From NCBI GenBank assembly GCA_028868515.1, contig JAGWUI010000002.1:110388-174387 (forward strand): DNA of 64,000 nt, read 5' to 3'. The notes under the pieces were generated by a model that was given only the letters and a program-made list of their open reading frames with translations, made no database searches and was not told the origin of the DNA. A program made the position numbers and the translations under genes. This document shows, piece by piece, positions 38,018-48,134 of this stretch. This DNA comes from Gammaproteobacteria bacterium. Its GTDB lineage: Bacteria; Pseudomonadota; Gammaproteobacteria; Pseudomonadales; Moraxellaceae. Every line of letters starts with the position of its first letter. Position 1 is the stretch's first letter.

Positions 38018-39019
38018 TTGACTCTACATAAAAAAACTGAGCATCCACCAGCAGTCTGCATCATGGGGCCAACAGCGAGTGGCAAGACTGCATTGGCATG
38101 TGAGTTATACGATACGGGTCGTTATGAAATTATTTCAGTAGATTCCGCGTTAGTTTATCGTGGACTTGATATTGGTACTGCGAAACCAACAGCTCAAGAG
38201 TTACAGCAATATCCCCATCATTTGGTTAATATTATTGAACCCGAAGATATCTATTCAGCTGCTAATTTTGTAGAGGATGCGCATCGACTGATTGGTGAGA
38301 TTCGCGAGCGAGGGAAGATTCCGTTACTCGTTGGTGGAACAATGCTTTATTTTCGCAGTTTGTTCTCAGGCATGGCAGCAATGCCAGCTGCTGATGTGGA
38401 AGTGCGTGCAGAAATTTCGGCTCAGGCAGAGCAACATGGCTGGGATTGGATCCATCAGCAGTTAGCTGCAGTTGATCCTCGCGCGGCTCAACGTTTTTTG
38501 CCCAGCGATCGTCAACGAGTGATGCGTGCCTTGGAAGTCTATCGGATTAGTGGTCGAGCAATAAGTGACTTCCATGATGAGCAGGTTGTTCAGGATGCCT
38601 CAGATGATTTTACAATTTATGCGTTAGTCCCTGATCGTACTTTGCTCCATGAACGTATTGCATTACGCTTGCAGCAAATGTGGCAAGCAGGTTTCGTAGA
38701 AGAAGTTAAAACATTGCGTCAACGACCATTATTGACTGCTGAGTTTCCTTCGATGCGCTCTGTGGGGTATCGTCAAGTTTGGGAATATTTAGATCAAGTA
38801 GAAAATGAGCTACCGTTTGTCGCCCAAAATGATTTGATCACAGAATATCGATTGACTGTTAATATCAATAAAAACATACTAGAAATGCAGAATCGCGCAT
38901 TATATGCAACGCGTCAATTAGCAAAACGTCAGTTTACTTGGATTCGATCTTTAAGCGATTCTCATACTGTTCAGTTATTCAATACAGTTAATGAAGGTTT
39001 TCTTCACTTGCGTAGTTGA
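38018..39019 (+). CDS. miaA: tRNA dimethylallyltransferase MiaA
   Basis: A 333-residue enzyme that isopentenylates A37 of tRNAs reading UNN codons. GPTASGKTALA is the P-loop (about 17-27), followed by VDSALVYRGLDIGTAKPT, PLLVGGTMLYF and DRQRVMRALEVYRISG. The start is TTG, immediately after the mutL stop, because no other start precedes the P-loop in frame. It is followed by hfq, the classic mutL-miaA-hfq order. Confidence 0.95.
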   Translation: MTLHKKTEHPPAVCIMGPTASGKTALACELYDTGRYEIISVDSALVYRGLDIGTAKPTAQELQQYPHHLVNIIEPEDIYSAANFVEDAHRLIGEIRERGKIPLLVGGTMLYFRSLFSGMAAMPAADVEVRAEISAQAEQHGWDWIHQQLAAVDPRAAQRFLPSDRQRVMRALEVYRISGRAISDFHDEQVVQDASDDFTIYALVPDRTLLHERIALRLQQMWQAGFVEEVKTLRQRPLLTAEFPSMRSVGYRQVWEYLDQVENELPFVAQNDLITEYRLTVNINKNILEMQNRALYATRQLAKRQFTWIRSLSDSHTVQLFNTVNEGFLHLRS

Positions 39020-39113
39020 AAATAATGGCTCAAAATTGTGCCCCCTGTCTTGTGTCATAAAAATATTAATTAGCCGCTAATTTTGGCAGCTTTTTTAGGT
39101 TTTGGAGAAAGAA

Positions 39114-39596
39114 ATGTCTAAAGGTCAAACATTGCAAGATCCGTTCTTGAACGCCTTGCGTAAAGAGCGTATTCCTGTTTCAATTTTTTTAGTCAATGGA
39201 ATTAAATTACAAGGTCAGATTGAATCATTTGACCAGTATGTTGTATTGCTTAAAAACACTGTAAGCCAAATGGTTTATAAGCATGCGATTTCTACTGTAG
39301 TTCCTGCACGCAATCCACGTCCTGCGGCAGGTACAGAGCAACAAGCTGGTGGTTTCCCAGCACCAGCAGGTTTCGGTGCGCAAGGTGGCTTTGGTGGTCA
39401 ACCTGCACAGGGTGGTTTTGGCGCTCCACGTGGCTTTGGTGCTGCGCAACCAGGCGGCTTTGGCAGCCAAGGTGGTTTTGGTGGTCAGGGTGGTTTTGGT
39501 TCAGGTTATGGTCACGCTCAGGGCAACCAAACACCAAGCTTTGGTGATCACAAATTAGATTCAGAAGATGACGATAGCAATCATAATAATTTTTAA
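39114..39596 (+). CDS. hfq: RNA chaperone Hfq with long glycine-rich C-terminus
   Basis: The product has 160 residues. The first 65 or so are a normal Hfq Sm fold ([22 protein letters not shown], Sm2 motif VYKHAIS). The remaining 90 are glycine-, phenylalanine- and glutamine-rich, with repeated GGFG-type units, and end in an acidic tail (DSEDDDS). This extended tail is known from Moraxellaceae Hfq; E. coli Hfq has 102 residues. It pairs small RNAs with mRNAs. ATG 39114 lies after GGAGAAAGAA. Confidence 0.97.
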   Translation: MSKGQTLQDPFLNALRKERIPVSIFLVNGIKLQGQIESFDQYVVLLKNTVSQMVYKHAISTVVPARNPRPAAGTEQQAGGFPAPAGFGAQGGFGGQPAQGGFGAPRGFGAAQPGGFGSQGGFGGQGGFGSGYGHAQGNQTPSFGDHKLDSEDDDSNHNNF

Positions 39597-39614
39597 TATG
39601 ATTGTTGACGTATC

Positions 39615-39646
39615 AAAATAGCACCGCTTTTGCGGTGCTTTTTTTG
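39615..39646 (+). terminator. hfq terminator
   Basis: GCACCGC (39621-39627) and GCGGTGC (39632-39638) enclose TTTT, followed by a seven-T run. Confidence 0.92.
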
Positions 39647-39970
39647 TTTGAAGGATCTCATTTTAAATAAGCGTTTATTTCTAATATTGGATATTTTGCA
39701 ATATTGAATAATTGTTAATTTTGAATAAAACCAGAGATTCATGATTAATAAGTTTTCTAGCTTTATCTGATATTAGATTTGTTTAATAATTGATTTAATC
39801 GGATATGAAAGAGTTTTATTCAACGTATATTAAATAAACTGAATTTCATTTTAGGCTGAGCGTGGAATAGTTGTTAAGTTTAGTTGGAAATAAGTATTGT
39901 TGTGCGATTTATTGTGTTATGTAGATCATATCACTGAGAGAGTATAAAAATACTCTCCCAGTGAGTGAGA
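39647..39970. other. AT-rich gap between convergent hfq and surA
   Basis: No gene is supported. An imperfect long stem (TCACTGAGAGAGTA with TACTCTCCCAGTGA, 39931-39964, one mismatch) lies just past the surA stop and may end surA transcription, although no T-run follows on the minus strand. Confidence 0.5.
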
Positions 39971-41323
39971 CTATTGAGCTGAATCGTATACTTTGACATA
40001 AGCAGCTGCACGAATTTCTCGCAACCAATTATCTAATTCAATTGGAAACTGACGTTCGTATAATGCTTGTTTAGCTGCATTTCTACGGTATTGTTGAGTC
40101 ATATCTTCATCACGGACAGCTTCAACTTCCAGAACATGCCAACCGTATGCAGATTGGAAGGGTTCACTGATTTGACCGATTGGCGTGTGCAGCATTTTAT
40201 CTTCAAATGTTGGCACCATTTCACCTGTAGAAACCCAGTTTAAATCACCACCATTTTGTGCTGAACCTGGATCATCAGAGTAGGATTTAGCCATATCAGC
40301 GAATGAGGCTCCAGCTTTCAGTTTGCTGTAAATATCATCAATTTTAAGTTTTGCATCTGTTGCACTGACAACTTCACTCGTTTTAACAAGAATATGTCTG
40401 ACGTGGTATTGATGAACCATTGCACCAGCAGCGCCACGCATATCTTTTAGCTGGAGAATGTCTATACCTTCAATTGTTGTAAAAGGCTGGCTATATTCAT
40501 TGCGTTTTAACGCAGAAAGAGCTTCTACAAAGGGCGTAGGTAGTTCATCTGACTTATGCCATCCTTGTTCACCACCTCTCATTGGGTAAGCAGCCATTAG
40601 CGATTCAATCGATTTACCTGCACGCAATTGTGTGAGAACTTCATTAGCCGATGCTGTTGCTTTAGCAATATCTTGTGGATTATTGTGGTCAGCTATCGCA
40701 ATTTGAATCACATTAAAGTTGAATTCAGTTTTGAGTGCTTCCGCACTTTGTGGGGAACTAAGGAAGTTATCGACATCTTTCTCAGTAATTTTGATTCGGC
40801 TAGATACACGCTGCTGCTGCAATTGGTTGATGTTGAGGTCGTCAAGAATTTGTTGACGGAAAATCATATAACCATTTGGCTTTATCGAGTTTAGTTTATT
40901 TTGAAATGCTTCTAACGATGGTGCACCTTGTTGTTGTGCAATATTGCTAATTGCTGCATTCAAGGTATTGTCATCTACACTTGCGCCGTTACGAGCAATA
41001 ATTCCAAGTTGTATTTTACGTAAAATCAGTTGTCGGATGACATCGGCACGCAATACATCATCGCTCGGCGGTGTTTGCTTGTGCAAAATAATTTGCTGTT
41101 TGGCATTAGCTAAAGCTTGATCCACGTCACTGGAGAGAATAATAGAATCATCTACAGTTGCGACGACATGGTCGAGTGGTATTGCCGTAGATACACCAGC
41201 ATAGGAGTGGTGGGTTGGTAATACGAGTAATCCGCTAGCGATTGTTGTATAGCAAATCGCAGATATGAATGAGCCAGCCCATAATCCAGTTAAATTTCTA
41301 TCTTTAAATAAAAAAGTTTTCAT
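39971..41323 (-). CDS. surA: periplasmic chaperone/peptidyl-prolyl isomerase SurA
   Basis: A 450-residue protein from ATG 41323 (E. coli 428), with a signal peptide (hydrophobic ISAICYTTIASGLLVL, then SYAG). A SurA N-domain (VVATVDDSIILSSDVDQAL) is followed by a degenerate first and a clear second parvulin domain: YHVRHILVKTS to GWHVLEVEAV. It escorts outer membrane proteins to the BAM complex. A longer frame to TTG 41374 overlaps the lptD end and is less likely. lptD is just upstream, the common lptD-surA order. Confidence 0.93.
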   Translation of the reverse strand: MKTFLFKDRNLTGLWAGSFISAICYTTIASGLLVLPTHHSYAGVSTAIPLDHVVATVDDSIILSSDVDQALANAKQQIILHKQTPPSDDVLRADVIRQLILRKIQLGIIARNGASVDDNTLNAAISNIAQQQGAPSLEAFQNKLNSIKPNGYMIFRQQILDDLNINQLQQQRVSSRIKITEKDVDNFLSSPQSAEALKTEFNFNVIQIAIADHNNPQDIAKATASANEVLTQLRAGKSIESLMAAYPMRGGEQGWHKSDELPTPFVEALSALKRNEYSQPFTTIEGIDILQLKDMRGAAGAMVHQYHVRHILVKTSEVVSATDAKLKIDDIYSKLKAGASFADMAKSYSDDPGSAQNGGDLNWVSTGEMVPTFEDKMLHTPIGQISEPFQSAYGWHVLEVEAVRDEDMTQQYRRNAAKQALYERQFPIELDNWLREIRAAAYVKVYDSAQ

Positions 41324-41358
41324 TAAAGTACGGTCTGAAGAATTTTGCTGAGAGAGTC

Positions 41359-43776
41359 TTAACGATTTTTCCAAGATGAGTCTACCTGCGTGAATCCATA
41401 AATTTTCTGCTTAAGCAGGCTTGAAAGAGCACTATCTGAATTACCAGTTAATCCCTTAAATGTGATTTGCAACATCACGCCTGTGTGAGGTTTGGTTGTG
41501 TTAATGACATCGAAATCGTTATAGAAGGCTCGACCATAAAGCGCCACACTCCAGCAGCATGAATCGTAATCAATGCCAACGATTGCGTCACGAGTGACAT
41601 CGCTTTGGTAGTCATATTGCACAGAGCCGACGATACGGAAATTATTATAAACAGGTTGAACAAAAGAAGCCGTAGCTTCCCGTGCACCAATTTGATTGTC
41701 TTCTGTAACTGTTTTTCTGTAAATATAACCCAAGCTAACTACACGTCCTGAATCGGCGGTGTAATGAATGCTGGATGAGTTTGCAGCCAATTGTCCTGAA
41801 GCGAGCCATAATGTGCTGCCATCATAACTGAGATGTTTATTCCATGTTGCGCCTAGATCTAGACCGACACCAGATGATTTGGAGGTTCCAACAGCATCTG
41901 TAGACATGAGTCTTGTTTCACGATTGCTAAAGTAAAAGCGATCTGCAACACCTATACGAAATTTTTCTAAGCCGTCTTCGTCATAAAAACGATTGGTCAC
42001 GCCGAGTGTTGCGAAATTATTATCATCTAAACGGTCATTACCTACAAATCGAGATGGATTGAAGAGTTGGTTATAACTAAATGATGTGTATGTTGTATCA
42101 AATACAGGCAGTGCGGACTGATTGACGTAAGGTGAATAGGCATAAAAGAACCGAGGCTCTAGTGTTTGCAGCCATGAACCTGCGTCACGCTCAAAAATCA
42201 GACCACTATCTAAAGTGAATTGTGGAACAACAACTGCGGGAGAGCGCTGATTGTTATTGGCTTCGTCTTGATAAATGATGGATCGTACTGATGTAGTCGG
42301 AATGAAGTAACCACTTGCATCCCGAAAATTATATCGAACGCCGAGTGTGTTGTATTGTCGAATCCCGTTAATCTGTACCCCTGAGCCATCGCTAATATCA
42401 CGCTGGAAATAACCCGTATCATTATTTGCGAAGCGTTCCCAACCATTTAATGAGCCTTGATCATAGTTCAATTTAAGTTGAACACGACCATAGGGGCGAT
42501 TCACGTCTAGTACGGTGTTATCTAGTTCTTGATAGTTAATTGCTTGTAAAGAGCCACTTAATCCCCAATCAGGGTTGTTATAGTTCAAAGTTGCTGAACG
42601 TTCTTGGGTCGTTGTCGCAATTGGACCAAATGTTTGTCCGACATCTGAAAAAAAGTCTTTATCGGAGACATAATTCAAATTAATTCGACTACTCCAGTTT
42701 TGGTCGAATGTCATCGTGTGGACAAATTTTAACTCTTTGCGGTCTTTATTGTTGTATTCAGGATCATTGGGCATAAATGATCCATCAATGGTACCTTGAC
42801 CTAAGTAAGGGGTGAGAAAGCGAAACTCACCATCCAACATTGGATGACGGTTTGTGATTACACGTGGTGTTACCGTCGCATCGTAATTTGGTGCAAGATT
42901 AAGATAATAGGGTACAGCGACATCTAGACCATTTTTAGTACTATAACGGAAACTTGGAATAAGCACGCCACTTGCGCGTCGTCCATCGATTGGGAAATTG
43001 AAGTAGGGCGAGTAAAAAATGGGAACGCTACCAATATATAGCGCTGCATCTCGTGCGACACCACGACCAGTACCTTGATTGAGGATCAATTGGCTGGATT
43101 TGAGTTTCCAGCCGATCGCATCTGGTTCACACGTAGAATAAACAGAGTCTAGGATCCGTGTGACATCATCGGATTCACGGATCACTTCTCCTGCTGTGCC
43201 ATGAGCTTGACGCTCTTGGGCAATATAGTTGCTGTTTTTGACACTGCCTGTTTTTGTATCTAAATGATAGACACCAGTGCCGCCATAACTAATTAAGCCT
43301 GGGCTTGCGATTTTGACATCACCTGTTGCGGTGATGATGGTTCTGTCTGGGTCAATCGTCGCTTTATCAGCAGTGAGTAGGCGTCCAGGTTGACTAATTC
43401 TGACATTTCCATCTAGTACTGAACCGACATCGGGATCATAGTAAGCATGATCGGCTCGAGCTGTGGTATTGGATTCATTAACAGAGGTGTTTGGTACTTT
43501 TACTGATGGTGAAATTGGAGTAATCCAAACGCCACGACATGCTGCTGGTACGGGGATTCTTTGTTCAGCAGGAAGTTCTGCTAATTGGCTCCGATCAAAA
43601 AAACCATAGGCGAGAGGTGTATCTAACGCGTTTTGAGCATTTTCCTGTTTTGTGTCAGAAGTATTTTCAGTTGTGCTATCTGCATAGGCGACTTGCTCTA
43701 CAAAAAGTGCAGAGGCGATACTCATTGCAAAAGCTAAATTATGAAGTTTAAATTGACGCAATTTCAGATTATCCAT
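41359..43776 (-). CDS. lptD: LPS assembly outer membrane protein LptD
   Basis: An 805-residue protein. A signal-like N-terminus (LAFAMSIASALFVEQVAYA) is followed by the OstA/jellyroll domain (VRISQPGRLLTADKATIDPDRTIITATGDV), then the large C-terminal beta-barrel (RRASGVLIPSFRYS, FKGLTG at the end). It inserts lipooligosaccharide into the outer leaflet with LptE. Cys residues occur near the N-terminus (PAACRGVW), mid-protein (STCEPD) and near the C-terminus (DSCCWS), consistent with the disulfides needed for function. Confidence 0.95.
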   Translation of the reverse strand: MDNLKLRQFKLHNLAFAMSIASALFVEQVAYADSTTENTSDTKQENAQNALDTPLAYGFFDRSQLAELPAEQRIPVPAACRGVWITPISPSVKVPNTSVNESNTTARADHAYYDPDVGSVLDGNVRISQPGRLLTADKATIDPDRTIITATGDVKIASPGLISYGGTGVYHLDTKTGSVKNSNYIAQERQAHGTAGEVIRESDDVTRILDSVYSTCEPDAIGWKLKSSQLILNQGTGRGVARDAALYIGSVPIFYSPYFNFPIDGRRASGVLIPSFRYSTKNGLDVAVPYYLNLAPNYDATVTPRVITNRHPMLDGEFRFLTPYLGQGTIDGSFMPNDPEYNNKDRKELKFVHTMTFDQNWSSRINLNYVSDKDFFSDVGQTFGPIATTTQERSATLNYNNPDWGLSGSLQAINYQELDNTVLDVNRPYGRVQLKLNYDQGSLNGWERFANNDTGYFQRDISDGSGVQINGIRQYNTLGVRYNFRDASGYFIPTTSVRSIIYQDEANNNQRSPAVVVPQFTLDSGLIFERDAGSWLQTLEPRFFYAYSPYVNQSALPVFDTTYTSFSYNQLFNPSRFVGNDRLDDNNFATLGVTNRFYDEDGLEKFRIGVADRFYFSNRETRLMSTDAVGTSKSSGVGLDLGATWNKHLSYDGSTLWLASGQLAANSSSIHYTADSGRVVSLGYIYRKTVTEDNQIGAREATASFVQPVYNNFRIVGSVQYDYQSDVTRDAIVGIDYDSCCWSVALYGRAFYNDFDVINTTKPHTGVMLQITFKGLTGNSDSALSSLLKQKIYGFTQVDSSWKNR

Positions 43777-44003
43777 CTTAATTGAAGGTTGATACCAGAT
43801 CGGCTTAGTTTATCCCAATCATTCACAATAAAATGATGAGTGTGAGTGAATATCGTAAAAAAGATTACTAAACATTGAATAATTGAATATAAGATACTCA
43901 GTATCATAGAGAAAAATATGACGAGCGGCTACACTCACGCTATGATTAGATGTAACTCACGTTGTTTTTGGTCACATTGTTTTTTGTCAAGGATTGGTCG
44001 TAT

Positions 44004-45065
44004 ATGTCATCTGAACGTTTGCTTACGTTGACTCATTGGGTAATCGAAAAATTAGAAAGCAATGATATTAGTCTTAAATCATTGACGGGAGATGCGAGCT
44101 TCCGTCGATACTTCAGAGTGCACTTTACAGGAAATCAACCTACATCAACGCCTTATCGTACTTTGATTGCGATGGATGCGCCACCACCTCGTGAAGATTG
44201 CCGCCCGTTTTTGGCGATTAGCGAGATGCTTGGACGACATGGTGTGCGAGTTCCTAAAGTCATTGCCAGTGATGTTGTACAAGGTTTTATTTTATTAGAA
44301 GATTTTGGTGATACGGTTCTATCGCAAGTGCTGACTGCTGAAAATGTTGATCAGCTTTATTCGCAAGCCATCAATCAATTAATCGAGTTACAGCAAACTC
44401 CACCGTTGGAGCGTTATCCATTACCTGCTTATGGCGAAATTAAACTCGTTGATGAAATGAGTTTGTTTGATGAATGGTTTTTACGCAAATTCCTTATGCT
44501 GAAACCGTCGCAAGAAGAACAAGCGTTATTGATGAGTACTTATGATTTCTTAGCGAATCAGGCTTTGCGTCAACCACAAGTTGTTGTTCATCGTGATTAT
44601 CATTGTCGTAATTTAATGATTCTTGATCAAACTCAGGAGCTTGGGATTATTGATTTCCAAGATGCTGTAATTGGTCCCGTGACTTATGACATTGTGTCGT
44701 TGCTGCGCGATGCTTATGTGCAATGGCCTCAAGATAAAGTTCAGGAATGGTTAAAAGTTTATTGGGAACGTCAAAGTGTCAATGGACGCTTGGGTCGAAC
44801 TTCGTTTACTGAGTTGCAACAATGGTTTGATTGGATGGGCGCGCAGCGTCATTTGAAAGTTCTTGGCATTTTTGCGCGGCTTTATTTCCGCGATGGCAAA
44901 GATGGCTATTTGAATGATCTTCCATTGGTATTGTTCTATTTGCTGACCGAGACTAAAGGTTACAACGAATTATCAGCATTCCACCAATGGTTGTGTGATC
45001 GTGTTCTGCCAACATTCTTGGTTGAAATGCCAGATAGCATGCCTTTGCTCCAAGAGTTCTTATAG
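44004..45065 (+). CDS. amgK: anomeric MurNAc/GlcNAc kinase AmgK (APH-type)
   Basis: A 353-residue aminoglycoside-phosphotransferase-fold kinase. VVHRDYHCRNLM carries the catalytic Asp and GIIDFQDAVIGPVTYD the metal Asp. Beside lptD and directly before murU it matches the Pseudomonas amgK-murU module, which recycles MurNAc to UDP-MurNAc, bypassing de novo synthesis and giving intrinsic fosfomycin tolerance. ATG 44004 follows AAGGA; the longer frame from 43962 is hydrophobic and not family-like. Confidence 0.9.
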   Translation: MSSERLLTLTHWVIEKLESNDISLKSLTGDASFRRYFRVHFTGNQPTSTPYRTLIAMDAPPPREDCRPFLAISEMLGRHGVRVPKVIASDVVQGFILLEDFGDTVLSQVLTAENVDQLYSQAINQLIELQQTPPLERYPLPAYGEIKLVDEMSLFDEWFLRKFLMLKPSQEEQALLMSTYDFLANQALRQPQVVVHRDYHCRNLMILDQTQELGIIDFQDAVIGPVTYDIVSLLRDAYVQWPQDKVQEWLKVYWERQSVNGRLGRTSFTELQQWFDWMGAQRHLKVLGIFARLYFRDGKDGYLNDLPLVLFYLLTETKGYNELSAFHQWLCDRVLPTFLVEMPDSMPLLQEFL

Positions 45066-45121
45066 AATTGATTAATAAAAGAATGTTAGTCATTTGTTGA
45101 ATTAGATAACAGAGATATTGA

Positions 45122-45796
<675 letters not shown>

Positions 45797-45829
45797 TATT
45801 TTTTAAATTTTTATGATTCGAGTAGGGTG

Positions 45830-46783
45830 ATGAGTCGATCTGATACAGTGTTATTGACACAGTGGCTAGATGGGCTGACGACTCAACAACGCTCATCTAA
45901 TACCATCAAAGCATATCAGCGTGATGTCTCTCAGCTATTAGTTTTTTTGCAGTCAGAAAAAAATGGAATAGATGATCTTGAGCCGCATGCAATTGAAAAT
46001 ACTTATTATTTTATTCAGTTGAATCGTGAAGCGCTCACACGTTATGCAGGTTTTCGAATGGAAGAAGGTGGATTGGCGCCTTCAAGTTTACAACGAGAGC
46101 TCTCAGCAATACGCCATTTTGCGAGTTGGCTCGTTGAACAACATATTCTCGCTCACAATCCTGCTCAAGATTTCACGATTAATCGCCCGCCACGTCCATT
46201 GCCAAGTACGATGGATGCTGAAATTGTTCAGCAATTACTTGATCAACCTGCACCAGAAGATCGCGATGAAGCAAGATTGTGGGTGCGTGATCGAGCGATG
46301 TTAGAGTTGTTGTATGGTAGCGGTTTGCGTTTATCCGAATTAGCAGATCTAACTCTGCCTATGCTGGATTTGGGTAGAAAGCTCGTTACAGTAACGGGAA
46401 AAGGACGAAAAACAAGAATATTACCTATTGGTTCTAAAGCACTTATTGCCTTACAAGAGTGGCTTCCTCATCGTGCATTATGGGCGGAAGAGGGCGTGTT
46501 ACATGTATTTGTAAGTGAGCGTCGAGGAGAGTCTCTACATCCGCGAACGATTGAGCGTCGAGTAAGTCATCAGGCACTACGTGCGGGGATTGCTCAACAT
46601 TTACATCCTCATCTTTTGAGGCATTGCTTTGCGACGCATTTGTTGGCTGGTAGTGGTGATTTGCGGGCAGTGCAAGAGCTTTTAGGGCATGCAAATATTA
46701 GTACGACACAGATTTATACACATTTGGATTTTGAACATTTGACCAAAGTTTATGATCAGGCTCATCCAAGAGCAAGAAAGTAG
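45830..46783 (+). CDS. xerC: tyrosine recombinase XerC
   Basis: A 317-residue recombinase with the N-terminal SAM-like domain (TIKAYQRDVSQLLVFL) and catalytic domain: Arg in YGSGLRLSELADL, Lys in VTGKGRKTR, HLLRHCFATHLL, the GHANISTTQIYTH region with the His and the nucleophile Tyr. It resolves chromosome dimers at dif with XerD. XerC is preferred over XerD by sequence feel and length. An ATG preceded by GAGTAGGG is the start. Confidence 0.9.
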   Translation: MSRSDTVLLTQWLDGLTTQQRSSNTIKAYQRDVSQLLVFLQSEKNGIDDLEPHAIENTYYFIQLNREALTRYAGFRMEEGGLAPSSLQRELSAIRHFASWLVEQHILAHNPAQDFTINRPPRPLPSTMDAEIVQQLLDQPAPEDRDEARLWVRDRAMLELLYGSGLRLSELADLTLPMLDLGRKLVTVTGKGRKTRILPIGSKALIALQEWLPHRALWAEEGVLHVFVSERRGESLHPRTIERRVSHQALRAGIAQHLHPHLLRHCFATHLLAGSGDLRAVQELLGHANISTTQIYTHLDFEHLTKVYDQAHPRARK

Positions 46784-46803
46784 GTAAATTAAAATTGCCA
46801 TCC

Positions 46804-46833
46804 AAAAAAAGCACTCGAATTGAGTGCTTTTTT
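46804..46833. terminator. bidirectional terminator between xerC and hydrolase gene
   Basis: GCACTC-GAATT-GAGTGC (46811-46827) is flanked by a run of A on the left and a run of T on the right, so it can work in both directions. Confidence 0.9.
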
Positions 46834-46854
46834 GAATTGACTGCTGTCAGAAAA

Positions 46855-47697
46855 TCAATTTGCAAATAATACACCACGCCATTCATCCGTAAGAGCAGTG
46901 CTATCATGTTGATTTGGGTGAAAGTCTGTTTTGTAATAATCTAGATAAACGGGTAATAAGGCTTTAACCGCGTCAGATAGTTTTTGTAGTGCCTGCCAGT
47001 GTTGTTTCCATTGTGTACGACCTTTTTTGTCGGTTATGACCAGTTTTATTGTGAGGAAGCTGATTCTTGATAAAAAACTTGTAGTGACAATCCGCATGAT
47101 TTGTTTACGTACAGCTTCATCGTTAAATACTTCTTTATAAACATCAAATGCAACTGCTTTATGTTCAGTTTCCTCAAGTGCATGCCATAGCCATAATTGC
47201 GCTACATCAGGGTGTAATTGGCTGTGGAGTTCTTCATGCTCTAATAAATACTGAGCAATAATTGCCGTAAAGTGTTCCAAAGCGCAGGTTATGGCAAGCT
47301 GCTGTTTGTGATTGAGAATTTCTTTAAGTCTTTCAGTGTTTTTAGCTTCATTATCCAGAACGGGTTGAACATTTAGACCAATGCGCTGAGCAAAATCATT
47401 AAAGCCTTCATGGGCGTGACTATGCATTGCTTCTTGTCCAATGAATGCCGAGACATCTGCTTGTAAGCTTTTAGATTTAACTTGGTCACGAACATTGCGC
47501 ACAGAGTGAACAAAAAAGCGCTCTCCAGTGGGGAATGTCAAAGATAAAGCAGTCAGCAAGTGAGACATGAGAGGGTTGTCGTTGAAGTAATATTTAGGTA
47601 ATTGATTAAAGTTAAATTCAGGTCGACGTACCGTGATGTGTGGATGTCGTGTATGGTGCGCTGCTTGGAGATCTAATTTTTCAATTGTATTTTGCAT
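46855..47697 (-). CDS. predicted metal-dependent hydrolase (PF10118/COG3687-like)
   Basis: A 280-residue soluble helical protein. Several Glu/His clusters could bind metal: FIGQEAMHSHAHEGFNDF, ALEHFTAIIAQYLLEHEEL and LWLWHALEETEHKAVAFDVYKEVF. This EX...H/EXXH arrangement resembles a di-iron helical bundle. Family members have no firm biochemistry. It is transcribed from a spacer rich in TTGTC/GACAA palindromes and so is probably tightly regulated. Confidence 0.8.
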   Translation of the reverse strand: MQNTIEKLDLQAAHHTRHPHITVRRPEFNFNQLPKYYFNDNPLMSHLLTALSLTFPTGERFFVHSVRNVRDQVKSKSLQADVSAFIGQEAMHSHAHEGFNDFAQRIGLNVQPVLDNEAKNTERLKEILNHKQQLAITCALEHFTAIIAQYLLEHEELHSQLHPDVAQLWLWHALEETEHKAVAFDVYKEVFNDEAVRKQIMRIVTTSFLSRISFLTIKLVITDKKGRTQWKQHWQALQKLSDAVKALLPVYLDYYKTDFHPNQHDSTALTDEWRGVLFAN

Positions 47698-48134
47698 GAT
47701 GATTACTCCTTTATATGAATATATGAGTCTGGTTTAATTAAACCTATTCATTTTGGATTTAAAGATTTGTTTAGCTTTAAAGTAGACAATAATCGTTGTC
47801 AATTTAATTAATCTTGCTCAAGACAGTGGGTGTTGTCAAATTTTTTGACAATTTGTGATCGTTTTTGACAACGGTTTTTCCGATAACCAGATGTAATTAA
47901 TCTATTGGTTCAGATTTTTACTGATTTAGATATCAATTCAGCTTGACCTTGACGCTGTCAAATAGCAATATACTGCGCACAATTATGTCTTTAATGCATG
48001 CTTGTTTTTGATGATGCTGAATATACGTAGTAAGCGGAATAAAAAATGTAGTAGGCTCAAGAAGGTACGATGATTTTTGTTTGTCGTACTACCATATTTT
48101 TTGAATACATCCACTAGCCAAGCCGAGGAATTTT
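47698..48134. promoter_or_regulatory. 437-bp divergent control region with clustered TTGTC/GACAA sites
   Basis: There is no gene. Operator-like words lie near the hydrolase gene: GACAA-N6-TTGTC (47785-47800), the perfect palindrome TTGTCAAA-N3-TTTGACAA (47833-47851), TGACAAC (47866-47872) and TGACG-C-TGTCA (47950-47960). A possible leader hairpin GTACGA/TCGTAC (48065-48088) precedes TTTTTT, about 35 bp before etfB. Confidence 0.5.

Noticed and set aside
39225..39558. Several 70-80 residue frames overlapping hfq
   Set aside because: They arise from the repetitive GGT/GGC coding of the glycine-rich tail.
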